Source: Denitrobaculum sp965225735
GTDB lineage: Bacteria > Pseudomonadota > Alphaproteobacteria > Kiloniellales > Kiloniellaceae
Assembly: GCA_965225735.1 (NCBI GenBank)
Contig: CBDDBN010000029.1
Coordinates: 310,001-374,000 of the forward strand
Length of the DNA stretch: 64,000 nucleotides
Direction of reading: 5' to 3'
Shown in pieces: positions 44,122 through 53,067 of this stretch; the first letter of the stretch is position 1, and the number at the start of each line of letters is the position of its first letter. The notes beneath the pieces were generated by a model that saw only the letters and a program-made list of their open reading frames with translations, ran no database searches and was not told the origin of the DNA. The position numbers were made by a program, and so were the translations under genes.

Positions 44122-44150
44122 ATGTTGCGTGCAACATATCAGTGCGCCGT
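44122..44150 (+). other. Candidate oriT 1 (IncQ-like)
   Basis: A perfect inverted repeat ATGTTGC-GT-GCAACAT (44122-44137) followed directly by ATCAGTGCGCCGT. IncQ/MOBQ origins have an inverted repeat and then a nick core close to TAAGTGCGCCCT; TCAGTGCGCCGT matches at 10 of 12 positions. By analogy the nick would fall between 44146 and 44147. It lies 59 bp upstream of relaxase 1. Confidence 0.75.
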
Positions 44151-44287
44151 TATAAACCCTGTTTTCTTATGTGGTGGAGTAGTAGCCAGATCGGCCAAAA
44201 AGCCGACGATCAACTTCGTCAGGCCATTTAACTCTTGGGGCAACCCCGCCGTTGGGCATCCCCGGTTAAAGCTGAAAAACGCAAAAG

Positions 44288-46012
44288 TTAGCTGCGCCCG
44301 CGCCCCCGCTCTCGCTTTGTCCGCTCTCTTTCCTCTTTCTTTTGGCGCTTTTCCAGATCGTTCCACCACGCCTGCTTTTTAGCCTCAGCGGCCTCGTCAG
44401 CAGCGCGTTCTTCGTCCCAAAGATCAGTAAACTCCTGCCTGTTTTTGGGATTAGATACGCTTTCACACTCCGCCACACGCTCCGCTTTGCGCTGGTGAAT
44501 TTGCTCCCATTCACGGGCCAAAGTTTGTTGTTGCTCTTCGGGCAGCTGACTTTCCCATATGTCACTAGATTGCAAGTTTTTGAGCGCTTCCGACCTTCTG
44601 GCAAAGAGACCATTGCGCGTTCTGGTGCGCTCTTTGTGGCCACCAAGTTTTTTCCGTTTGTGAGTGTAGTTTCGCTCAGCTGTCTCAAGCAATTGGGTAG
44701 CGGCATCGCGCTGCCCGGAAAGCACCTCATTGCGTAAGTTTGCTTCACGCACTTTTTGCCAGAGAGAGCGCATTTGCCGTGTGGCAAATTCCGCCTGGCG
44801 ACGCTTTGGAGATTTAAACCCGAGAGCATTAAAACCACGCAATCTGCCAAGTGATTTAGCTCCGGTTCGTTGCTCGTCCGGCTCTTTCAGTTTTAGCCCA
44901 ACCAGAATAGCAGCACCAATGCCGCGCAGGGTCCAACGCCCTCGATCAACCTGGTCCGGCACCTGCCATTTTTCAATCTGGCCATGCCACACGCCAAGCG
45001 CTTCTTCAGGGTTTTGATAGGCGATCTCAATTGCCTTTTCAAAACGCGCCCGGTGCTCCTGAACACGCAATTCTTCCTGCTCGATCTGCCACTCGACCTT
45101 TTTGAGCTTGCGGCGAGCATCCCGCTGCCGTTCTCCGGCAAAGCCAACATCCTTTTGCAAAAGCTTGAAATCCTCAATGGCGTCCTGTGCTTCAAGGAAC
45201 GACTGGACGCGCATCTCGCGGTGTTTTTCATCTGTGGGATACAGCCGGGTTCGTATCTCAGGTTCAGGAGGAGGAAGCTTTTCATTTTCTTTTTGCCGCG
45301 CCCGCTGGCGGCGCTTGCGGTCGGTATCAATGGGCCCGTCATGAGTGCCGGGCTCCTTGTCGATACCGCGGTCTTCGTAGCTGCGGTGATCCAACCGCAC
45401 GTCAATGCCCTCACGCTCGAGGGCAGCGTTCGCGGTCTTCGCCCACGCCTCGCGCCACTGGATCAGCAATTTTTCTTTTTCGTTCCAACCCCGGATTTTG
45501 TTGCCAAAGCCATCCGGCTCAAGCGTCCGCGTCGTGACCATGACGTGGGCGTGATAATTTCTGTGATCCCCCTCTTCCGGTGGCGCGTGCCAGGACACGT
45601 CTGCGATCAATCCCTTCGACACAAGCTGCTCTTGGACAAACCGTCGAATGACGCCCGTGCGTGCGTCGTCAGATAATTGATGTGGAATGGCTATATCAAT
45701 CTCGCGCGCACATTGGGCATCTTTGCGCCGGGTGCTTTTGTCTTCTCTCGCCTCAACCGCGTTCCAGAATTTTTCACGATCTGTAGCCAGCTCAACAGCC
45801 CACTCAGGCGCGTTGTCTGGCACGATGATTTCACTGTGAAGAAGCTCGTGAGCGTCAGCGCTCTTGTCGTAATCAAACCCAGTGCGATAATCCCGGAGTT
45901 TCGTTCGAGCGCAATAGGCCGCAAGCGCAATCGCGTTATGACGCATGCTCTCAGGCGGCCGGCTTCGTCCGACGATGTCAGCGTTAAGATGAAAATGCCC
46001 CTCTTGTGCCAT
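44288..46012 (-). CDS. MobA/MobL-type (MOBQ) relaxase 2
   Basis: A 574-residue relaxase. Catalytic Tyr probably in ALAAYCARTKLRDY (about residue 33), and the His motif in SWHAPPEEGDHRNYHAHVMVTTR. The middle and C-terminal parts are highly charged helical sequence (RKRRQRARQKENEKL and on) of coiled-coil type ending in an Arg/Lys-rich tail. An IncQ-like oriT lies 50 bp upstream. It shares only the catalytic domain plan with relaxase 1. Confidence 0.92.
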   Translation of the reverse strand: MAQEGHFHLNADIVGRSRPPESMRHNAIALAAYCARTKLRDYRTGFDYDKSADAHELLHSEIIVPDNAPEWAVELATDREKFWNAVEAREDKSTRRKDAQCAREIDIAIPHQLSDDARTGVIRRFVQEQLVSKGLIADVSWHAPPEEGDHRNYHAHVMVTTRTLEPDGFGNKIRGWNEKEKLLIQWREAWAKTANAALEREGIDVRLDHRSYEDRGIDKEPGTHDGPIDTDRKRRQRARQKENEKLPPPEPEIRTRLYPTDEKHREMRVQSFLEAQDAIEDFKLLQKDVGFAGERQRDARRKLKKVEWQIEQEELRVQEHRARFEKAIEIAYQNPEEALGVWHGQIEKWQVPDQVDRGRWTLRGIGAAILVGLKLKEPDEQRTGAKSLGRLRGFNALGFKSPKRRQAEFATRQMRSLWQKVREANLRNEVLSGQRDAATQLLETAERNYTHKRKKLGGHKERTRTRNGLFARRSEALKNLQSSDIWESQLPEEQQQTLAREWEQIHQRKAERVAECESVSNPKNRQEFTDLWDEERAADEAAEAKKQAWWNDLEKRQKKEERERTKRERGRGRS

Positions 46013-46064
46013 CGCCGTTCACCATGAGACCGAGACGCGGGGGTTCGGGGCCCTGCCCCGACGC

Positions 46065-46094
46065 ACACTACCATGTAGTGTATAAGTGCGCTGC
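46065..46094 (+). other. Candidate oriT 2 (IncQ-like)
   Basis: An inverted repeat ACACTA-CCATG-TAGTGT (46065-46081) runs straight into ATAAGTGCGCTGC. TAAGTGCGC equals the first nine bases of the IncQ-type core TAAGTGCGCCCT. The expected nick lies between 46090 and 46091. A further inverted pair, GTGCGCTG (46086-46093) and CAGCGCAC (46118-46125), overlaps it. It is upstream of relaxase 2, in the same relative layout as oriT 1. Confidence 0.8.
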
Positions 46095-46317
46095 CGCCAG
46101 TGTCCATACACTACCGTCAGCGCACGCACGAACACGCACAATCACCGGCGAACGGGTGTCATATGCGGGCGGACAGTAAGGGCAAGCATGTTGGACAGCT
46201 TCAAACCACTAAGGCCTGTAGGATCAAGTATCATATTCACGTGTCACAATTTGATATGGCCTTTTGATCAAGCACAACTTATGGTGAAATTGAATTGATT
46301 TCCAATGAGGCCTCATC

Positions 46318-48510
46318 GTGTCGGATTCGTTTATTACTCTCGCAATCGAACAAATGGACACGACAAGCTTTGAGCTGTGGTGCCAAGAGGTTTTAGCAAA
46401 TGACAAAGGCTACAGGTTTGAACCTACTGGAGGAATGCATGATGGTGGGCAGGATGGGTTTATTAGACAAGTAATTGGCACCCCCACCCATTTCATCCAA
46501 ATATCGAAAGAACAAAATACAAGGAACAAGATCAGAAGAACCTTTAGATCACTCTCGAAATCGCGAAACGTTGAGAAACTCACTTACCTGACAAGTCAGA
46601 GCGAAGCAGAACGCGATCTGGTTGAAGCGAAGCTGAAACAAGAGCTCGGTATTGAGGTTGTAATACACGATCAAAGATGGCTCATGATCCAAGCAAAATT
46701 GCACGATCATTTGAAGGAGAGCCTTTACGGATACAGTAAGGAGTTAGTTGACGGCTTATCAAAGGTCCAAAGTTCTGAACGGAAACTGGACGTCTCATCA
46801 CGCCTCAGTATTGTTGCATATTTAGAAGCACACGTTCGCTCAATACCAGGCTCAGAAAATTTTCAAAATATCTGCCTCGATACACTTGTCTATAACTCCC
46901 TGGTAGGAACGGACCCTGACGCAGAGCTATTTCGCAATATCGATGAAATTCGCGAGCATATTGAGCAAGGACACCCAAACGTACTCTCAAAGGCAGAAAG
47001 CACACTTGGCGATAGACTGCAATTCCTGAGCTCTAAACAAAATGATCCGAGAATCAGGCGTCATCCGGCAAACCGCTACGCTCTGCCTTACACTGTCAGG
47101 TGTGCATTCAATGACGAAAATTTAAGACTTGAAAACACCTCTGATCGGTTTCTTGGAAGCGTGAACCAAAGATTCAACGAACTAAACATGAGCAACGCAA
47201 ACGCAATCCGTCCTTTAGTCGTTTCTTGTGTTCAGGATGCTGTACTAAAAACATATCAAACACAGGCAATCAATTTCGCTGCTTCATTTTCAAATCGCGA
47301 TTTTGAGACCGATATTCGTGTTCATGAAATCATCCAAAATCTTTTGGATGATTTCAATGTCCCATCAGATTTGCGAGAAACCGTCTCGGACGCTACATCA
47401 ATCATATTCAGACACGTTTGTTATTCGTCGAATGAAGAAGAGCGAGAGTACCTAAATCTCTTGATGAAATTCTTCACAATTCAATTTGTGATGGACGGAG
47501 ATCACGCTGTAACTCGATACTTTTCTGACATGGCAGCAAGTCTCAGAATCTATGTAGGAACTGACATCATTGTCCGCTGCTTGTCGGAGGCTCTTGTAAA
47601 GGAAGAGAGCCGGGGCATGACAAACTCGTTAGGGCTACTCACCTCCGCAGGAGTGAAATTACATGTTACACGGCAAACTGTTCAGGAAGTCTTTGCACAT
47701 ATCAGGCACTCCACAGGAATATTCCGGAGGGAATATGAAACCTGGTTCCGACACGCGACATTGGAAGAAGCAAAAAACTCAGACCGAATTCTAATTCGAT
47801 CTTTTTTTTACGCGTTCCTCGAACCAGAACGCCATGTGAAAGCTCCACGAGACTGGTCAGACTACTTGCGAAACTTTGGCGCTGCAATTTGGTTTTCAAA
47901 AACAGACGACAACACATCAGAAGAGTATGTCGATGAGTTTGCTTCGTTCCTTATTGATAAATTTGAACTCAACTTTATTGAGATAGATGAGGTTCTCGCA
48001 GGCATCGACGACGATCTTGCAGAGCAAATTGCGGCTGAAATAATGTCGCAAAGAGATGTTCAAACCGATGGCAGTAGGATTCTCGCTAAAAATGATGCAC
48101 AAATGGCACTCTTTGTAAATTCTGAAAGAAAAACACGAAGCGAGCACGTTTCATCAAATCTGTACGGTTACAACACTTGGTGGCTTACTGAAGAAACCGC
48201 TGTTTTAAAGGCATTGAGATGCCATCAGCAGCGAGACGATGTTGTGATGCATCCTCAGTTCTTAATGAACCACTTTATTCTTGATCCCAGTTTTATCCGG
48301 CGGAATACCGAGGACGGAAAGAAAATTATGCCAACGCTTTTTGGGCTACGCATAACAGATCGCGTTCCTCCCTCTGATATGCGAGATTTTTTACGTGGCA
48401 TCGGAGATATGGCGGGCTTGGATGAACACGCGCAAAAAGCTCGCATCCGACATGCTGCAAATACCCTGAAACGCGGAAAAACCAGAGTTAGTATAGAAAA
48501 GAGGGGCTAA
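46318..48510 (+). CDS. Large protein with N-terminal Mrr-like nuclease domain
   Basis: A 730-residue protein starting with GTG. The first ~110 residues fit a PD-(D/E)xK restriction-type domain: SFELWCQEVLANDKGYRFEPTGG, then DGGQDGFI with the metal-binding Asp and HFIQISKE in place of the usual ExK strand. The remaining 600 residues are helical and not recognised. Similar N-terminal nuclease plus long C-terminal sensor layouts occur in single-gene antiphage proteins; function here is inferred. It sits between the oriT 2 region and a convergent small gene whose stop overlaps its own by 4 bp. Confidence 0.65.
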   Translation: MSDSFITLAIEQMDTTSFELWCQEVLANDKGYRFEPTGGMHDGGQDGFIRQVIGTPTHFIQISKEQNTRNKIRRTFRSLSKSRNVEKLTYLTSQSEAERDLVEAKLKQELGIEVVIHDQRWLMIQAKLHDHLKESLYGYSKELVDGLSKVQSSERKLDVSSRLSIVAYLEAHVRSIPGSENFQNICLDTLVYNSLVGTDPDAELFRNIDEIREHIEQGHPNVLSKAESTLGDRLQFLSSKQNDPRIRRHPANRYALPYTVRCAFNDENLRLENTSDRFLGSVNQRFNELNMSNANAIRPLVVSCVQDAVLKTYQTQAINFAASFSNRDFETDIRVHEIIQNLLDDFNVPSDLRETVSDATSIIFRHVCYSSNEEEREYLNLLMKFFTIQFVMDGDHAVTRYFSDMAASLRIYVGTDIIVRCLSEALVKEESRGMTNSLGLLTSAGVKLHVTRQTVQEVFAHIRHSTGIFRREYETWFRHATLEEAKNSDRILIRSFFYAFLEPERHVKAPRDWSDYLRNFGAAIWFSKTDDNTSEEYVDEFASFLIDKFELNFIEIDEVLAGIDDDLAEQIAAEIMSQRDVQTDGSRILAKNDAQMALFVNSERKTRSEHVSSNLYGYNTWWLTEETAVLKALRCHQQRDDVVMHPQFLMNHFILDPSFIRRNTEDGKKIMPTLFGLRITDRVPPSDMRDFLRGIGDMAGLDEHAQKARIRHAANTLKRGKTRVSIEKRG

Positions 48511-48869
48511 AGCCCCTCGGTTCCGTCGTTGTTGTTGCGGCGCTTGCGCAGGATGCGCTGGCCCTCAAAGATCAACTCCCGCGCCCCGTCTTCATGGACT
48601 TTTATGTGCGCGATACGTGTCTGCGTTTTGATGTCCGGGGTCTGCCGAACCAGGCACAGCGTATCGGTGCCGTCTTCATCGGTAACAAGCATCAGGCTGC
48701 CATCGTATTTGAGCCCGAAGCCCTGGCCGTCTTTGTTCTGCCAGCCTGCGCCAATCGCCCGCCATGCGGCCTTTTGATCTTCGCTACGCTCCTGCACCAG
48801 ATACTCGGTGTGCGTCGGGCGATTGCTGCCGTTGCCATTGGGTTTTGATGTGGTTTTGCGATTTGTCAT
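48507..48869 (-). CDS. Small conserved mobilisation-associated protein
   Basis: A 120-residue protein from the ATG at 48869, 6 bp after GGAGAGAG. A basic, Asn-rich N-terminus (MTNRKTTSKPNGNGSN) precedes a compact domain (AAWRAIGAGWQNKDGQGFGLKYDGSLMLVTDED). The C-terminus is Arg-rich. Not recognised by name. It lies between the relaxases and coupling protein 2 on their strand, so a role in transfer is possible. Confidence 0.65.
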   Translation of the reverse strand: MTNRKTTSKPNGNGSNRPTHTEYLVQERSEDQKAAWRAIGAGWQNKDGQGFGLKYDGSLMLVTDEDGTDTLCLVRQTPDIKTQTRIAHIKVHEDGARELIFEGQRILRKRRNNNDGTEGL

Positions 48870-49210
48870 TTTCTCTCTCCATTTTCGTTTCAAAGCCGCC
48901 CTTTGCGACCTTTTGTAAGGCTGAAAATGCAGAGGCCCGGACAGGGTCAAGAGGCTGGCGCGGCACGCAAGCGAAGCGAGTACACGGGCCTCTTGATGCT
49001 GGACGGGGTGGCGCTAAAAACAGCCCCTATGAAAAGGTACGTAAAGGGGGGGGGGGGTGGCTTTGAGACGAAGTGGCTAGAGAGATCAAGGCGCAGGAAC
49101 ACGCACGCCAACCATCAACGGCAGAAAGACTTCCACACCGGATGAATCGAGACCGGGCAAAGACCAAAAAGCCGCACGGCATGCCCACCACGCAGGCAGA
49201 ACAAAGACCG
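48870..49210. other. Intergenic region with G12 tract
   Basis: 341 bp with no credible gene. It contains a run of 12 G at 49046-49057, which could vary in length by slippage or be a sequencing weak spot. Confidence 0.5.
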
Positions 49211-51004
49211 CTAAGGCTCCACCTCACCCCAGCGGTCAGCAATGCTGGTATCCTGCCAGGCAAAGAGCTTTGCCAGTTTGGCGGGCCGGGTACCGCTGCC
49301 GAACACGATCTGCACGTCCTTGAAGTCGGGGCCGGTCAAGTCTGTGGGCTCAGCCAGCCGGGTCTTGCCGCTTTCAACAATGCTCTCTTTGAAGCCGAGC
49401 ATTTCAGACACCTTTTGCGCCGTGCGATCTTCCATCCTTGGGTTCATGAAAGCCCGCACGGCGCACGACGCCACCATGCCGTCGGCGGTGGGATAGGCGT
49501 CTTTCAACTGCGCCAGTGTCTGGGCAAAAATCCACAGGCGGATGCCATACTCGCGGCCCAGTTCAATGGCCGTTGGGATAGCCTGCATGTTGCCACCAAG
49601 GCGCGGCAGTTCATCCAGGAAAAACTGCACCGGCATGGTGCCTCGCTCTGGCAGCGCGGCACTCAAAGCCATCACGTGCTGCAGAATGATCACTCGCAAT
49701 ACCGGGGCATAAAGTTCAACATCGCGGGGCGAAACGCACAGATAAATGGTCGGATACGGCTTTTGGCGTAACCGTTGAGGATGCCATTTGGCCGACGTGT
49801 CGCGGGTGATCTCTCGCACTTCCTCATCGGCCCAGATGCCCAGTGCTGCGCGGGCACTGTCAATCACGCCCATCCACTGTTTTTCACTTGAATGCATCAG
49901 GTCGGAAAGCGCACCGGCGGTGTTGCGGGCCTCGTCGCTGTCCATCTTTTTCATCTTATCAAACAAGGGGCCGAGATTGCTGGAAGCAAGCTCGCACACT
50001 TTCGCCATATTGCGATTCTGCTTTGTCCCGTGCTTCGCAACAACGTAAATGAGAGCGGTGAGAAAATCTTGTGCCCGGTTCTGCCAGTAGCTGTCACCGC
50101 TTCCCATATTGCCGGGCATCGTGAGTTGGCTGGCAAGCTGGCGGGCATGCATCCAGGTCCGCTTATGTCCAACAAAGGACAAAGGATTGTAGTGGGCGCT
50201 ACAGGCGCTATCGAGAGGATCAAAGCGCCACACTGGGCCAACATTGTTGGCCCGCCACCGACTGGTTTTGCGCCATGCATCTCCCTTGATGTCTAGGACC
50301 AGAGCGGGGCCTTTGTAGCGCAGCAGGTTGCTCATGAGGTGGCACTGGGTCTTTCCTGCCCCTGGTGGCGCTATGGTGCAAAGGGAGCCTTCACCACTGT
50401 ATTGGAGCATGCCGGCTTTGTCGGGCAGCGGACCAATGACCAATGCACTATCATTGGCTTCATCGTAGATAGAGCCAGGAATGTCGTCAGTGGTCAGCCA
50501 GGAATTGCCTCCCATAACAGCCCTCCGTACTAACTTCTTTCCCAGGGCGCTTCCTCGACTCAGGACACTTTCAAAGTGCAGTTTGACGTAGTCATCTGCT
50601 TTACCCTCACCATCACAAATGAGGTGGACGACAGTGTCGTACATCCCCTCATCGATGTCGCCGAGTACGCGAAGCTGGTGGAGCAGCTTTAAGCGCTCAA
50701 CGTCGTTGGGCGGCAACATATCGAGCCGCCGGGCATACTTGCCATTGTCCCCAAATGAGACATGCCCTTCCTTCGCATCGTAATACCGGCTAATGGCGGC
50801 AGCCTCTAACTCGATATCCGGCTTCTTTGCAGCCTTACTTTGAGACTGAGACACTGCGCGTTGCCTGTCGTACTTTTTCCAAGCCTCAGCGATCAGCGGA
50901 TCACCACTTTGCTCGGCCAACATACGATTGTGTGATCTTTGCTGCGCGTTTTCTTCAGCAATCTGCCGGAGCCATTCATTCAAAGGCTGTCTGTCACGGC
51001 TCAT
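49211..51004 (-). CDS. VirD4/TraG-type coupling protein 2
   Basis: A 597-residue coupling ATPase from the ATG at 51004. Walker A IAPPGAGKTQC, the strand GPALVLDIKGDAW, Walker B QFFLDELPRLGG and RLWIFAQTLAQLK. No clear N-terminal membrane helices, unlike coupling protein 1: it starts MSRDRQPLNEWLRQIAEENAQQ. It resembles TraG/TraD-like proteins of integrative and mobilisable elements. It follows the 51018 gene by 13 bp and probably works with one of the two relaxases. Confidence 0.9.
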   Translation of the reverse strand: MSRDRQPLNEWLRQIAEENAQQRSHNRMLAEQSGDPLIAEAWKKYDRQRAVSQSQSKAAKKPDIELEAAAISRYYDAKEGHVSFGDNGKYARRLDMLPPNDVERLKLLHQLRVLGDIDEGMYDTVVHLICDGEGKADDYVKLHFESVLSRGSALGKKLVRRAVMGGNSWLTTDDIPGSIYDEANDSALVIGPLPDKAGMLQYSGEGSLCTIAPPGAGKTQCHLMSNLLRYKGPALVLDIKGDAWRKTSRWRANNVGPVWRFDPLDSACSAHYNPLSFVGHKRTWMHARQLASQLTMPGNMGSGDSYWQNRAQDFLTALIYVVAKHGTKQNRNMAKVCELASSNLGPLFDKMKKMDSDEARNTAGALSDLMHSSEKQWMGVIDSARAALGIWADEEVREITRDTSAKWHPQRLRQKPYPTIYLCVSPRDVELYAPVLRVIILQHVMALSAALPERGTMPVQFFLDELPRLGGNMQAIPTAIELGREYGIRLWIFAQTLAQLKDAYPTADGMVASCAVRAFMNPRMEDRTAQKVSEMLGFKESIVESGKTRLAEPTDLTGPDFKDVQIVFGSGTRPAKLAKLFAWQDTSIADRWGEVEP

Positions 51005-51017
51005 GAAGCTGCACCGA

Positions 51018-51731
51018 TCAAATAGGGTCGGTGTCAAAGTTACGAACAATTTTGAGCGAACCGCTGGTTAGCCACTTCTTCCACATGTCGCCGTCGACAA
51101 CGTCTTCATAGTCTTCATCTGCGGCTAAAGCCTCAAACCGAATGCTTGTCACCTGCCCTGTCTGAATCGTGTAACCACGAATCTTTGTTGCATAAGGCCC
51201 CTTTTTTAGCAGCTGAGAGGTTCCGTCGCTTTGTCGTCCCATAACTTCTCGTTCAAGCGCCACATGTGCGTTACTGGGGATTTCAGGATCTATCTCAGGC
51301 AATTCCATAAATCCCCCCACGTCCCGCGCTACTTCTTGCGTTGAGATAGGGCTATTTGGTGGACAGACACCGGGTTGTGTCATGGTCTCCAAAAGTCGCG
51401 TCAACAAAGGCGCTACCTCATGCCTTCTCATCCACAGGGGGAACTCGATATTGCTACCGGGTATCTGTCCCTCGTAAGTGGGACGTAACCACCAAATATC
51501 GGCATCAAACCTGGGATAGGTGTACCAGGACATCCACAATCCGTCGGCATCTTCCACACTTGCGAAAAAATCAGGTGTGAAGACCCACCAAATACCATCC
51601 GGGTGAACAGCCTGCTGAAAACCAGGCTTTTGGGTAATCCTGGTTCCGCTTGGAACCCGCCACTTATAGCCACTGAGCGTTGTAACGACGGTACCGGACT
51701 TCACGGTGTAGGTCGTGTTTTCCATAGACAT
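51018..51731 (-). CDS. Hypothetical protein upstream of coupling protein 2
   Basis: A 237-residue protein from the ATG at 51731 (AGGGGTGG upstream). It is soluble and beta-rich by appearance, with many Trp (WRVPSG, GIWWVFTPDFF, GLWMSWYTYPRFDADIWWLRP). No membrane segment or known motif. It is in an operon with coupling protein 2. Not recognised. Confidence 0.65.
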   Translation of the reverse strand: MSMENTTYTVKSGTVVTTLSGYKWRVPSGTRITQKPGFQQAVHPDGIWWVFTPDFFASVEDADGLWMSWYTYPRFDADIWWLRPTYEGQIPGSNIEFPLWMRRHEVAPLLTRLLETMTQPGVCPPNSPISTQEVARDVGGFMELPEIDPEIPSNAHVALEREVMGRQSDGTSQLLKKGPYATKIRGYTIQTGQVTSIRFEALAADEDYEDVVDGDMWKKWLTSGSLKIVRNFDTDPI

Positions 51732-52198
51732 GGCAACCACCCCTGAAAGCGAGATATGCGCCTTAAGGTAGCATAAAATGAATCAGGTTCGAAGATGGTT
51801 GTAGAAAAAACTCGCCGACTGCGTGGGCATGGAGCCTTAAACCGGCACCTCGTCAAAAGCGATAAGCGCAGCCTCTGCTACATCATCATTTCGGAAATTC
51901 ACGAAAGATGTGAATTTGGCGCATCGTATTGTACCGGCTGTCGGGCAACTGATCCGGGTGACCACGGCCATGGGCGAAACGCGTTTAAGTCTAGAAAATG
52001 TATTGCAGTCTTTGGATTTACCGACTTTTAACCAAGAAAGTTTACGCTCAGAACTTAGGTTAAGAGCGAAAAGTAACCATTCGAGTCTTCCAAAGCTATT
52101 GTTTTCTATGACAATATCTCAATAAAAAGTTGAAAAATAAAAAAATTACACCATAAAGTAAAATATACACATTATTACCTTTTTTATTGGAGATATAC
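51732..52198. other. Intergenic region with possible gene relic
   Basis: A plus-strand frame ending at 52125 reads TKDVNLAHRIVPAVGQLIRVTTAMGETRLSLENVLQSL without a convincing start; it may be a decayed gene fragment. From 52090 to 52190 the sequence is very AT-rich and should hold the promoter for the small membrane peptide at 52199. Confidence 0.35.
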
Positions 52199-52312
52199 AT
52201 GTCTGACACCAAAACAATACGCGCACGAAATGGAAACATTGCAAAAACCCTTACTATCGCCGCAGCAATTCAAGGAATTATTGTCTTGATTTTCATGGTC
52301 GCACTTTCGTAA
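52199..52312 (+). CDS. Small single-pass membrane peptide (37 aa)
   Basis: ATG at 52199 follows GGAG by 7 bp. The 37-residue product starts MSDTKTIRARNGNIAKTL and ends with a hydrophobic helix (IAAAIQGIIVLIFMVAL). The next gene also starts MSDT and encodes a membrane protein, with only a terminator between, so they may act together. Small hydrophobic peptides beside a larger membrane protein can be toxins or subunits; neither is shown. Confidence 0.6.
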   Translation: MSDTKTIRARNGNIAKTLTIAAAIQGIIVLIFMVALS

Positions 52313-52316
52313 AATT

Positions 52317-52338
52317 ACCTCCCTTCGGGGAGGTTTTT
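52317..52338 (+). terminator. Terminator that also contains the next gene's ribosome site
   Basis: ACCTCCC-TTCG-GGGAGGT with a stable UUCG-type loop, followed by TTTT and then the ATG at 52339. The 3' arm GGGGAGG is the only ribosome binding site of the next gene, so the same hairpin can stop transcription and hide the start. Confidence 0.85.
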
Positions 52339-53067
52339 ATGTCTGATACAAGCAACAATTGGTATGAAAGGTATTCGCCTCTTATCAACGGCGTAATGTC
52401 TGCCGTCATTGCAGCGTTGACGGTTACTGCAGGCTATTTTTATTTTCAGGGGAAAACTGAAAGTGTTTTGGAGAGCCATGGTGAATTGCTCAAAAACTTT
52501 GAGCAAACCATAAATGGGACACAAGGGCTTGTTGCGCTAAATGCGCGTACAATAACAATTTTAGAAAATCACGATGAACTGCTCAAAAACATAGATCGAA
52601 CAGTAAATGGACCCAAAGGAATCAATGAGTTAAACACACATATTGGTTACATTCAACGTGACATTTCGGGTCTTCCAAAGCTAACCGATACTGTAGTTGA
52701 GCTGAAAAGCGAGGTTGAGCTGGTCCTCCCAAAAGCAGTAAACTCAGAGTACGCTAAAACTTTAAGTGAGTTCAGAGAGCAAATTGCAAATCTGAATTCG
52801 CGTATTTCAAACCTTCAAGGTCGCCTTGAGCAAAGCAGCTTAACCAATAGAGTCGCTCAAGCATCAACAAACAAAATAGCGCTAGATGCAAGTGAGCTCT
52901 CAAAATCTGTAAGTATTTTAGCATCAGATTTAAGTGCTCGCTTCAAACTAGACCCCAACTTAGAGAACAATGATTTGATAAAAAACCTAATAGACGTTCA
53001 AACGCGTGCAAATGTCCTGCAAAAGTCAGCAGACTCTATAAACGCAGCATTTTCTTCAGGAAACTAG
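52339..53067 (+). CDS. Membrane-anchored coiled-coil protein
   Basis: A 242-residue protein. A short N-terminal part (MSDTSNNWYERYSPL), one transmembrane helix (about 17-36, GVMSAVIAALTVTAGYFYF), then a long soluble region with a repeated unit: ESHGELLKNFEQTINGTQGL and ENHDELLKNIDRTVNGPKGI (about 30 residues apart), then coiled-coil-like helices. No catalytic motif. The ribosome site sits in the terminator hairpin upstream. Function unknown. Confidence 0.7.
   Translation: MSDTSNNWYERYSPLINGVMSAVIAALTVTAGYFYFQGKTESVLESHGELLKNFEQTINGTQGLVALNARTITILENHDELLKNIDRTVNGPKGINELNTHIGYIQRDISGLPKLTDTVVELKSEVELVLPKAVNSEYAKTLSEFREQIANLNSRISNLQGRLEQSSLTNRVAQASTNKIALDASELSKSVSILASDLSARFKLDPNLENNDLIKNLIDVQTRANVLQKSADSINAAFSSGN

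Noticed and set aside
42716..46012. The two relaxases as a simple recent duplication
   Set aside because: They share only the catalytic motifs; lengths, C-terminal parts and oriT sequences differ clearly.
46086..46125. GTGCGCTG/CAGCGCAC inverted repeat as terminator
   Set aside because: The spacer is 24 nt and no T-run follows; it overlaps the oriT core and is better seen as part of that site.
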